A stretch of 5,105 nt of DNA from Planctomycetaceae bacterium (GTDB lineage: Bacteria > Planctomycetota > Planctomycetia > Pirellulales > Thermoguttaceae). The notes under the pieces are model-generated. The model saw only the letters and a list, made by a program, of their open reading frames with translations. It made no database searches and was not told where the DNA came from. Of this stretch, positions 1 to 5,105 are shown piece after piece. The position numbers were made by a program, and so were the translations under genes. Within the stretch, counting starts at the first letter, position 1, and each line of letters starts with the position of its first letter. Where the stretch lies: assembly GCA_031282385.1 (NCBI GenBank), contig JAITDV010000392.1:1-5105 (forward strand), in the 5' to 3' direction.

Positions 1-75
1 GTTCGTTTGAGCATCTGAATGGGGACTCCTTGTCAATTAATTTTGATAATAGACCTTTTCGCTAACCTGTAGGAA

Positions 76-217
76 ACCACCCCTGACCCCTCCGAAGGAG
101 GGGAATATTCGCCTCCGAATGAGGCGTCTCCTTATTCGCATCACTCGGATGTTTCTTCTTATTCGCCTCACTCGGAGGCGTATCTTATTCCCCTCCTTCG
201 GAGGGGTTAGGGGTGGT
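76..217. repeat. Near-palindrome built of five evenly spaced hairpins
   Basis: The outer arms 76-107 and 186-217 are complementary at 31 of 32 positions, and the inner arms 110-126 and 164-180 at 16 of 17. The same DNA also reads as five local hairpins: 87-103 (CCCCTCC/GGAGGGG), 110-126 (CGCCTC/GAGGCG), 138-152 (GCATC/GATGT), 164-180 (CGCCTC/GAGGCG) and 190-206 (CCCCTCC/GGAGGGG). The leading motif TTATTC (ATATTC in the first copy) recurs at 105, 132, 159 and 185, giving a period of 27, 27 and 26 bases. Stem changes between copies are matched on both sides, so pairing is kept while sequence varies. Two imperfect positions (g85 with t208, g138 with t152) are G-U pairs in a plus-strand RNA. The structure is certain; its function is unknown. 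Confidence 0.8.
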
Positions 218-235
218 CTCGGAGGAGTTAAAGGC

Positions 236-261
236 GGTTTTTCGTTGTAGGTTTTTCGTTG
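236..261. repeat. Direct repeat GGTTTTTCGTTG, two copies
   Basis: The 12-base word GGTTTTTCGTTG occurs exactly at 236-247 and 250-261, separated by the dinucleotide TA. It sits in the right-hand part of the MITE-like element, in the segment that has no counterpart on the left side, so it may reflect a local duplication during that element's history. Its role is unknown. Confidence 0.6.
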
Positions 262-295
262 CGTTGATGTATTTTTAGGTTAGAGAAAAGGTCTA

Positions 296-561
296 ATATT
301 TGCAAGGTTTTAAGGAAAATCTCGGATAAAACGATAACTACATTGCAAATTATAACTCTAAATTGCAACCTCTTAAGACCTGAAGTGATAGATACAAATG
401 ATTTTTTAATGGACGACTAAATAGTATTTTTTAATATTTATTTAAACTGTTCGCACTTTAGATTTCGTTTACCTTCGCCTGCTTACCTATCGGAAAGCAG
501 GCTTCTACACTCTTGAGTCACACAATTCATAGTACGAACGTTACTCGTGTTACTTGGTTTG
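296..561. other. AT-rich intergenic region downstream of modC
   Basis: This stretch lies between the MITE-like element and the modC stop codon. I find no coding frame of credible length on either strand, no tRNA-like cloverleaf and no promoter that I would defend. The only clear structure is the stem-loop at 477-502. Base composition is strongly AT-rich, notably around 400-450, as expected of spacer DNA. Confidence 0.6.
477..502 (-). terminator. Stem-loop downstream of modC, possible terminator
   Basis: GCCTGCTT at 477-484 pairs perfectly with AAGCAGGC at 495-502. Inside, two more C-G pairs (486-487 with 492-493) close a four-base loop after one A-A mismatch. It starts 60 bases beyond the modC stop and is the first strong hairpin that a modC transcript would meet. 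Neither side carries a run of T residues, so it is not a textbook intrinsic terminator. It could act as an RNA-stabilising 3' structure, or it could be another dispersed hairpin repeat. Confidence 0.3.
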
Positions 562-1674
562 TTAGATTTCTGAATCGGATAAAATCATTAAGTGTTCAGG
601 CGGAAGACAGAGGTGTTGGGTGATTGTAAATTCTTGTTGAGGGAATATGGGGGCTTGAGAACCGGAAATGAAACGGATAAGTGGAACTTTTGTTGCGCTT
701 ATTTTTTCAGACTCGTTATTTTTGGTTACGCTATTGTTCATTGCAACTGTTAAAATTTCTTTTATTCTAAACGGCTCACTTTGATTTCTCACAACATTGA
801 ACTCAAAACAATTCACACTTTCCATCGGTAACGTTTCACGAATATGATGCGCACGAATCCCAATAAAAAATTTTCCCGCCGGTAACACCTCTTTCGTTTT
901 TAACCTTAATCCCCAATCAGGAACTTCCGCTAAACACTCGCCAACCGCTTTCGCAATTGCAATATTTTTTACACCCGTTAGTCTTGCTGCCGCCAAAGTT
1001 ATCGGATTATGGAATAAATCAGCAGTTGTTCCGAACCCTGCAATCTTTCCATTTTGCAATATTAACATCCGTTCACAAATCCGATACACCTCATCTCTAT
1101 CATGCGACACAAATAACACCGTACCTCCAAATAACTCCAACTCTTCAATCAACTCCGACTCAACCGTAACACGCAAAAAACTATCAAGCGCAGATAACGG
1201 CTCATCCAACATAATCACATCAGGCAACGAAATAAATATCCGCGCCATTGCAACACGTTGTTGTTGACCGCCGCTCAATTGAGATGGCTTTTGATCCGCA
1301 AATTGTACAAGCCGAAATTTGTCCATCATCTCATCAACTCTACACCGCCGTTCCTCTCGCGGCATTCGTCCCGCCACAATTGCTAAATTATCACGAACCG
1401 TCATTGTCGGGAAAAGTGCGTATTGTTGAAACAAAAGACCTGTTCGGCGTAATTGAGGCGGTAAATTTATTCGGCGTTTTGAATCAAATACTACTCGACC
1501 GCTAATTACTATTCGTCCTGAATCAGGTTGCATAACACCGGCAATACAACGTAACGTAATACTCTTGCCGCAACCAGACGCCCCTAAAACTCCAAGCCGT
1601 TCCTCGCCCGCCTTAAAAGAAACTTCAAGCGTAAAATTCCGAAACCGCTTAACTATATCAACCTCAACACTCAC
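562..1674 (-). CDS. modC: Molybdate ABC transporter, ATP-binding protein ModC
   Basis: This is the cytoplasmic ATPase of a molybdate-type (possibly tungstate or sulfate) importer; it binds and hydrolyses ATP to drive the ModB permease. All nucleotide-binding motifs are present in order in the 370-residue product: Walker A GASGCGKS (31-38), Q-loop LLFQQYALFP (80-89), signature LSGGQQQR (133-140), Walker B VIMLDEP (153-159), D-loop SALD (161-164) and switch histidine H191 in FVSHD. The domain after about residue 225 (TGVKNI at 233-238, GIRAHHI at 272-278, a PPE motif near 358-360) resembles the tail of molybdate/sulfate ATPases in this family rather than a clear Mop domain. Residues about 309-330 look like a low-complexity insert. 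The start is GTG and overlaps the modB stop in the sequence GTGA, so translation is probably coupled to modB. Only a weak G-rich ribosome site is visible (1684-1688). The ATPase call is very secure; the substrate rests on the neighbours. Confidence 0.93.
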   Translation of the reverse strand: MSVEVDIVKRFRNFTLEVSFKAGEERLGVLGASGCGKSITLRCIAGVMQPDSGRIVISGRVVFDSKRRINLPPQLRRTGLLFQQYALFPTMTVRDNLAIVAGRMPREERRCRVDEMMDKFRLVQFADQKPSQLSGGQQQRVAMARIFISLPDVIMLDEPLSALDSFLRVTVESELIEELELFGGTVLFVSHDRDEVYRICERMLILQNGKIAGFGTTADLFHNPITLAAARLTGVKNIAIAKAVGECLAEVPDWGLRLKTKEVLPAGKFFIGIRAHHIRETLPMESVNCFEFNVVRNQSEPFRIKEILTVAMNNSVTKNNESEKISATKVPLIRFISGSQAPIFPQQEFTITQHLCLPPEHLMILSDSEI

Positions 1675-2324
1675 GTGCGCTTGCCCCCAAATAAATTAAG
1701 CGGAAGAATAATAAAAAAAGAAATTACTACTAACAACAAAACCCAAATCATCGCAACACGCATTTCATTGCCCTCAACCGCACTCCAAATTGCGACCGGA
1801 ATTGTTTGTGTTCGTTGTGGAATATTGCCGGCAATCATTAACGTTGCGCCGAATTCTCCCAACGCACGAGCAAATCCAAGAACTACTCCCGCCACACAAC
1901 TTGGTGCCGAAAGCGGTAACAAAATCCGAAAAAATATCGTAAATTCAGAAAGCCCCAACGTCCGCGCAGCATCAATTACCGAAATATCAACTTGTTCAAA
2001 AGACGCTCGAACTGTACGATAAATCAATGGGAATGCTACTACTGTTGCTGCAATAACTGTTGCCTCCCAAGAAAACACAACACGTAGCCCAAACCAACGC
2101 AAAACTCGCCCCACAGGACTACTCCAACCAAAAATCAATAACAAACAAAAACCAACAACTGTTGGAGGCAACACCAACGGTAACGTCAAAATAACATCTA
2201 TCACCCCACGAATCCGAAAACTCAAACCACTGACAAATCGCGCCAAAAATATACCAAGAAAAAACGCTAACAACGTCGCACAAAACGACGTCTTCAACGA
2301 AATAAAAAGCGGAGACCAGTCCAT
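1671..2324 (-). CDS. modB: Molybdate ABC transporter, permease ModB
   Basis: This is an inner-membrane permease that would dimerise to form the oxyanion channel and couple to ModC. The 217-residue product has the usual ModB length and about five hydrophobic segments (roughly 9-31, 43-66, 86-106, 140-158 and 190-212). The cytoplasmic EAA loop that contacts the ATPase is clear at about 118-137, starting DAARTLGLSE and ending RILLP. It is followed by FARALGEFGATLMIAGNIP (151-169) and RTQTIPVAIWSAVE (171-184), both hallmarks of ModB. The ATG at 2324 is the only plausible start, because an in-frame TAG lies 33 bases upstream. No Shine-Dalgarno sequence precedes it, only an AT-rich run. The stop overlaps the modC start by four bases. 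The 250-base gap to modA is unusual for this operon type and may carry an insertion or a separate promoter. Confidence 0.95.
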   Translation of the reverse strand: MDWSPLFISLKTSFCATLLAFFLGIFLARFVSGLSFRIRGVIDVILTLPLVLPPTVVGFCLLLIFGWSSPVGRVLRWFGLRVVFSWEATVIAATVVAFPLIYRTVRASFEQVDISVIDAARTLGLSEFTIFFRILLPLSAPSCVAGVVLGFARALGEFGATLMIAGNIPQRTQTIPVAIWSAVEGNEMRVAMIWVLLLVVISFFIILPLNLFGGKRT

Positions 2325-2574
2325 AAAATTAAAATAACAATAAATGAATTTCTGTAACTATTCAGCCATGTGTGTTTTCCCTAGCAAATATTCTGTTCCA
2401 CAAGCCCAATAACTCAGCATTTGTAGGGCATTGTCTGCTACTAATGAAAATTGGTTGTTTACTCGAGAACGCTGCGTTTTTGTTTGCTTCGTTCCTATTT
2501 CCTAAATCTTTTTTACTAAACAATTGAATCCCGCAACTTAATAGTTACCTCAAATATAAAAAATTACTCTTAAA
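2325..2574. other. Unusually long modA-modB spacer
   Basis: Two genes that normally sit close together are here 250 bases apart. The spacer has no credible gene. A 20-codon minus-strand frame (2358-2420) has no ribosome site and is disregarded. Imperfect 12-base inverted repeats, GTAACTATTCAG at 2354-2365 and CTTAATAGTTAC at 2537-2548, match at 11 of 12 positions and bracket most of the spacer. A weak hairpin (GAACG at 2467-2471 with CGTTC at 2490-2494) lies inside. No strong intrinsic terminator is visible, so read-through from modA into modBC remains possible. Confidence 0.45.
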
Positions 2575-3399
2575 CTAATTTTTGGTTTCTTCTGCCATCG
2601 TGTAGCCGAAGTTTTCGAATATTTTTATTGCGTTGGGAGTTGTTAGGAAATTTAGGAATGCTTTGCCGCCTTCGGGATTGTTGCCTGTAGCAATTACAGC
2701 GACAGGAAAAATTACAGGCGAATGACTTCCCGCCGGTGCTTCCGCAATTACCTTAACTTTATCCGGCATCAACAAAGCATCCGTGTAATAAACTACACCC
2801 GCATCGACTTCACCTTGAGCCACATAAGTCAACACCGCTCTCACATTCTGTGCAAAAACCGATTTCGGCAACACCTTGTCCGCAATTTTCAACGACTCAA
2901 AAACCTCTACCGCATACTTGCCCGCAGGAACAACATTCGGATCACCAATTGCAATTCCCTTGTCTTTCAATTTGTCCGTTCCAAGACAATTAAAACAATT
3001 AATTACACTTTTACCGAATTTCGGCGCAATCAAAACAATTTTATTTTGTACCAAATTTATTCGCGTGTTCTTGATAATAAGGTTTTGCTTGGCAACTAAA
3101 TTCATCTTGTCCTGATTCGCCGAAATAAATACATCAACCGGAGCTCCATTGACGATCTGCTCTTGCAATTTCCCCGACGCTTCATAATTTGCTACAATCT
3201 TAATATCGGGCGCAACTTTCTTATACAACATAATCTGAGCATTCAGGCAATCCTTCAGTCCAGCTCCCGCCGCAAGATTAACTTCAACCGGTTTCGCCGC
3301 TTGAATTGTAGTAGAAAAAAATAAACACAAAATAAACACACACAAACAATGAATATTTTCAACAGGAAATATTCCCAAAACCTTGACAAAATTTCGCAT
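2575..3399 (-). CDS. modA: Molybdate ABC transporter, substrate-binding protein ModA
   Basis: This is the periplasmic receptor that would bind molybdate (or tungstate) and deliver it to ModB. With the ATG at 3399 the product is 274 residues. It has a signal peptide with a hydrophobic core at about 18-28 and likely cleavage after the IQA motif (34); there is no lipobox. Family motifs follow: ASGKLQEQI (74-82), GAPVDVFISA (85-94), AIGDPNVVPAGKYA (150-163) and NVRAVLTYVAQGEVDAGVVYYTDA in two adjoining parts (185-208). By comparison with E. coli ModA recalled from memory, S75, A159, V186 and Y204 keep ligand-contact positions, but the first serine appears as glycine (G47 in AGAGL). I chose ATG 3399 because GAGG lies six bases upstream. 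An in-frame GTG at 3453 would add 18 residues but has no ribosome site and would place a hairpin in the coding region. A CFNC motif (135-138) is unusual. Confidence 0.94.
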   Translation of the reverse strand: MRNFVKVLGIFPVENIHCLCVFILCLFFSTTIQAAKPVEVNLAAGAGLKDCLNAQIMLYKKVAPDIKIVANYEASGKLQEQIVNGAPVDVFISANQDKMNLVAKQNLIIKNTRINLVQNKIVLIAPKFGKSVINCFNCLGTDKLKDKGIAIGDPNVVPAGKYAVEVFESLKIADKVLPKSVFAQNVRAVLTYVAQGEVDAGVVYYTDALLMPDKVKVIAEAPAGSHSPVIFPVAVIATGNNPEGGKAFLNFLTTPNAIKIFENFGYTMAEETKN

Positions 3400-3405
3400 T
3401 TTTAA

Positions 3406-3409
3406 CCTC
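3406..3409 (-). promoter_or_regulatory. Ribosome binding site of modA
   Basis: On the minus strand GAGG (within TGAGG) stands six bases before the ATG at 3399. It is the only good Shine-Dalgarno match among the candidate modA starts (GTG 3453, ATG 3411, ATG 3399) and decides the start used here. Confidence 0.5.
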
Positions 3410-3417
3410 ATTTTTTT

Positions 3418-3438
3418 GATTTTTTGATCCAAAAAATC
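3418..3438 (-). promoter_or_regulatory. AT-rich perfect hairpin in the modA leader
   Basis: GATTTTTTG (3418-3426) and CAAAAAATC (3430-3438) are perfect inverted repeats, nine base pairs with a three-base loop. In the modA messenger the hairpin ends eight bases before the GAGG ribosome site. It could affect access to that site or messenger stability. The stem is A-U rich and therefore weak, and such a palindrome may arise by chance in AT-rich DNA. Confidence 0.35.
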
Positions 3439-3499
3439 TGTAATCAATTTCACCGTCTTAAATTTAACTACAATTAAAATACCAAAACTAAAAAATTTT

Positions 3500-3530
3500 G
3501 ATATAAAAAAATAACAGATTGATTATCAAT
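3500..3530 (-). promoter_or_regulatory. Possible proximal modA promoter with overlapping palindrome
   Basis: On the minus strand TTGATA (3529-3524) matches the -35 consensus at five of six positions. It is followed after 18 bases by TATATC (3505-3500), a four-of-six match to the -10 box. The -35 lies within the palindrome ATTGATTATCAAT (3518-3530, six-base arms around one base), a layout that a repressor such as ModE could use. The match to ModE sites known from E. coli is not evident, and in AT-rich DNA both motifs are expected by chance fairly often. Confidence 0.2.
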
Positions 3531-3565
3531 AATTTACAGATAACAAAATACAAAATCAATTTTCC

Positions 3566-3597
3566 ATTATACCCACATTTTTGTAACAATTTATCAA
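3566..3597 (-). promoter_or_regulatory. Possible distal modA promoter
   Basis: A perfect -10 box TATAAT is present on the minus strand (3571-3566). The best -35 candidate is TTGATA (3597-3592), but the spacing of 20 bases is too long for an ordinary sigma-70 promoter. If used, the transcript would start near 3559 and give a leader of about 160 bases before the ATG at 3399. Confidence 0.3.
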
Positions 3598-3817
3598 GTA
3601 AAAGAGTTAATCTTACATTTACGTCTTCGCCAGTATTTTTGCAAGATTAAAAGTAACTACAGACAACGTTCCCCCCAATGCGCCCTTATTCCCTCATTCT
3701 TTCGACAGTGAATTTAAGACAATATCAAACAAACATAAGAGCATAAGGACGCTTCGAGGATGGAGGGAATTTTCGGCTACTAAGGGTAATTCGACAAATG
3801 ACAACTCTAAAAACCTA
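3598..3817. other. Intergenic DNA without a supported gene
   Basis: No supported gene lies here. A minus-strand frame of 66 codons (3694-3894) overlaps much of it, but it starts with TTG, has no ribosome site and runs through repeat sequence, so it is not taken as a gene. Short complementary words, ATTCCCTC at 3688-3695 and GAGGGAAT at 3763-3770, with CCCTTA (3683-3688) and TAAGGG (3781-3786) beside them, may be remnants of a larger inverted repeat. A small tandem CATAAG motif occurs at 3734 and 3742. Confidence 0.45.
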
Positions 3818-3863
3818 TTTTTGACAGAATTATCAAAATTTTCAGGATAGACAGATTTAGACA
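3818..3863. repeat. Degenerate 9-base-period repeat
   Basis: Five consecutive units on the plus strand are TTTTTGACA, GAATTATCA, AAATTTTCA, GGATAGACA and GATTTAGACA; the last is ten bases long. Every unit ends in CA preceded by A or T, so on the minus strand each begins with TG. The regular phasing explains why a spurious minus-strand reading frame stays open here. The units are poorly conserved apart from the phased dinucleotide, so this may be an eroded tandem array. Confidence 0.45.
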
Positions 3864-3869
3864 ATAAAT

Positions 3870-3940
3870 TTATTTTATCCACGAATTTGCACAAATTATT
3901 TAATTCGCGATCTTTTCGTGAAAATTCATGGACAAAATGA
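3870..3940 (-). terminator. Long hairpin downstream of the GH99-like gene
   Basis: Arms 3870-3896 and 3914-3940 are complementary at 21 of 27 positions as DNA, around a 17-base loop. Three of the six imperfect positions (3877 with 3933, 3882 with 3928, 3893 with 3917) become U-G or G-U pairs only in a minus-strand transcript, giving 24 of 27 pairs. That is the strand of the gene ending at 3966, so the hairpin probably forms in its 3' untranslated RNA. There is no clear T run after it, so termination is less certain than the structure; a processing or stabilising element is an alternative. Confidence 0.45.
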
Positions 3941-3965
3941 GTTTTTAGAAGTTACTTCTTAATTA

Positions 3966-5105
3966 TTATTTTTTTGTTTCGTATAATTTTTGTTTCATAT
4001 ATTTGTCGTATTTTCCGTCCGCAATTACCTCTTTCACTGCTTCCAGATATCCGAAACCGTTGAGCATGTCGGGCAAAAGATAACTGCCTTCAATCCATTC
4101 GTTCCAGGCGTTGATTACTAAAATTTTCGGCTGTTCGGGATGGCTGTCGGCGTATTCTTTGGCTTTCTGCAACAACATGGCAAAACCTTGCGGAGTAACA
4201 TTGCGATGCACAATATCACGCATTTCCTTTTTCGGAAAACGCGGCGAGTCGTCCCAGCCGACAGAGACGCAAGGGAAAAACGGAATGTCCAAAACAGCGT
4301 CCATCCGTTCACGTATCTTGATGGAATTTTTGCCATAGACAAGGTAATCTTCATTGTTTCCGCCCATATTGTAAAAGGTCATACTGTCGAATCCCAGTGA
4401 TCTCATTTGTTCTGCAAAATGTTTTTCCGGTACATCCCTGCCGATACCGGGATTCCACTGGAGATGCAGTCCCGGAAAACCGGCTTTTTTCACTTCGTCC
4501 CGGAAATAATCCAACGCCTTGCGGGTTTCTTCAACGCTTCCGCCAAAACTCTCCAGCAATTTGCTTACGGCGAAAATGGAAAATACAGGTTTCCCGTCAA
4601 TCTTGAAATAGTTTGGTTGTTTGAAATACTGCTTGATAACACGGTCAACAATGATTTTATAATTTTCCCAATCGACGACGGCTTTCCACAAAAGCGATTT
4701 ATCATTCCCATACTTGTGGACATTGATAAGTCCCCAAGGCATGTCATGATTTGCCCACATGAGATAAAATTGCATTTTTTCATTGTTTTGGGCTTTGAGA
4801 AAACCGTTGTTGAGGGAGTTTTCCAAAAACGGACTGCCTTCATACCAATACCAGTCGAAAATAAAAACATTAACGCCATGATCGGTTGCGGCGTCAATCC
4901 ATTTTTCCATGACTTTCGGGTCGTCGTCCATTTCGTAACCCCACAAAGGTTGTCTGGGCTGGTAATGTCCATCGAAACGCGGATTTCCTTTCCGAATCAC
5001 TTCCCATTCACCTGTTCCGTCTTGCCATATTTTCCGGCTTGTTTCTTCGTCATGGCACGAAGGCCAGATGTACGCCGCCACATAATATTCCGGCGTTTTT
5101 TGTTG
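3966..5105 (-). CDS. GH99-like (WbsX-type) protein, 5' end missing
   Basis: This is probably a carbohydrate-active enzyme of the glycoside-hydrolase-99-like (Glyco_tran_WbsX) family; 379 C-terminal residues are visible. The frame stays open to the window edge (beginning QQKTPEYY), so the true start and any signal peptide lie outside. The GTG codon at 5081 is internal, because the residues before it look like the first strand of the fold. Counting from the edge, family motifs are GEWEVIRKGNPRF (32-44), QPLWGYE (52-58), DWYWYEG (84-90), MWANHD (116-121), SVGWDDSPRF (281-290) and NAWNEWIEGSYL (332-343). The glutamates E336 and E339 in NEWIEG match the E-W-x-E pair that is catalytic in GH99 endomannosidases, as I recall that family. 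Substrate is unknown, and some relatives are annotated as glycosyltransferases from O-antigen clusters. The gene is visibly richer in G+C than the intergenic DNA and appears independent of the mod genes. Confidence 0.9.
   Translation of the reverse strand, partial: QQKTPEYYVAAYIWPSCHDEETSRKIWQDGTGEWEVIRKGNPRFDGHYQPRQPLWGYEMDDDPKVMEKWIDAATDHGVNVFIFDWYWYEGSPFLENSLNNGFLKAQNNEKMQFYLMWANHDMPWGLINVHKYGNDKSLLWKAVVDWENYKIIVDRVIKQYFKQPNYFKIDGKPVFSIFAVSKLLESFGGSVEETRKALDYFRDEVKKAGFPGLHLQWNPGIGRDVPEKHFAEQMRSLGFDSMTFYNMGGNNEDYLVYGKNSIKIRERMDAVLDIPFFPCVSVGWDDSPRFPKKEMRDIVHRNVTPQGFAMLLQKAKEYADSHPEQPKILVINAWNEWIEGSYLLPDMLNGFGYLEAVKEVIADGKYDKYMKQKLYETKK

Larger units (their letters stand above)
50..295. mobile_element. 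MITE-like miniature inverted-repeat element, non-coding
   Basis: A 246-base stretch is bounded by terminal inverted repeats at 50-68 and 277-295, which match at 18 of 19 positions (single mismatch g61 against a284). Both ends finish in TA. Because TA is its own complement it could be either a duplicated TA target, as made by Tc1/mariner-IS630 transposases, or simply the end of the repeat. No open frame of useful length lies inside, so any movement would need a transposase supplied elsewhere. The interior is asymmetric. The left terminal repeat is followed by about 7 bases and then a nested palindrome (76-217). The right side has about 59 extra bases that include a 12-base direct repeat. The inverted repeat is seen directly and is too long to be chance; mobility is inferred. 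It could instead be a static, structured intergenic repeat. Confidence 0.55.

Noticed and set aside
1..31. A possible minus-strand gene start: ATG at 14-12 preceded by AAGGAG at 31-26
   Set aside because: The spacing of 11 bases is long and only four codons are visible before the window edge.
3..65. A plus-strand frame open from the left edge, ending in a TAA provided by the left terminal repeat of the MITE-like element
   Set aside because: Only about 20 codons are visible and nothing is recognisable. It could be the end of a gene lying to the left, but the window cannot show this.
87..206. A CRISPR array, suggested by the regular 27-base spacing
   Set aside because: There are no distinct spacers between identical repeats. 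The units are themselves degenerate hairpins arranged as a palindrome, and no cas gene is present.
2422..2454. Similarity of this segment to 3761-3793 (about 25 of 33 positions, with a shared GCTACTAA core)
   Set aside because: A rough estimate suggests that about one ungapped match of this quality is expected by chance in AT-rich DNA of this length.
3400..3600. A molybdenum-cofactor riboswitch upstream of modA
   Set aside because: The leader is very AT-rich and lacks the G+C-rich multi-stem structure expected of that RNA class; only one weak hairpin is visible.
3694..3894. A 66-codon minus-strand open frame between modA and the GH99-like gene
   Set aside because: It starts with TTG, has no ribosome site, has no recognisable protein motif, and runs through the nine-base-period repeat and one arm of the downstream hairpin.
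3947..3959. Small hairpin AGAAG/CTTCT just after the GH99-like stop, followed by T-rich sequence on the plus strand
   Set aside because: The stem is only five base pairs, and the T-rich side points away from the direction of the gene that ends here.

Overview
The window holds a molybdate-type ABC transporter locus (modA, modB, modC) and the 3' part of a glycoside-hydrolase-99-like (WbsX-type) gene, all on the minus strand. They are separated and flanked by AT-rich, non-coding DNA rich in inverted repeats. ModA has a Sec-type signal peptide without a lipobox, which points to a Gram-negative cell with a periplasm. The GH99-like protein belongs to a subfamily I associate from memory with Lentisphaerae, Verrucomicrobia, Planctomycetes, Bacteroidetes and some Firmicutes. 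An anaerobic, polysaccharide-using, Gram-negative bacterium (for example Lentisphaeria) fits, but the phylum cannot be fixed from this sequence.

Layout in window coordinates. Positions 1-561 carry no convincing gene. They contain a compact MITE-like element (50-295) with 19-bp terminal inverted repeats ending in TA. Nested inside it is a near-palindrome made of five regularly spaced hairpins (76-217). A separate stem-loop (477-502) lies beyond the modC stop. Positions 562-1674 encode ModC (ATPase), which overlaps ModB (1671-2324, permease) by four bases. A 250-base gap separates modB from modA (2575-3399, binding protein). Positions 3400-3965 hold the modA leader (an AT-rich hairpin and promoter-like motifs), a 9-base-period degenerate repeat (3818-3863) and a long hairpin (3870-3940) downstream of the glycosidase-like gene. 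Positions 3966-5105 encode that gene, whose 5' end lies off the right edge.

The transporter genes act together. Periplasmic ModA binds the oxyanion, ModB forms the membrane channel as a dimer, and ModC hydrolyses ATP to drive import for cofactor synthesis. The GH99-like gene appears to be a separate transcription unit upstream in the same orientation, with no evident functional link. No complete new multi-gene system is visible. The most unusual content is the nested, paired-substitution hairpin element at the left end and the strand-biased hairpin behind the GH99-like gene.
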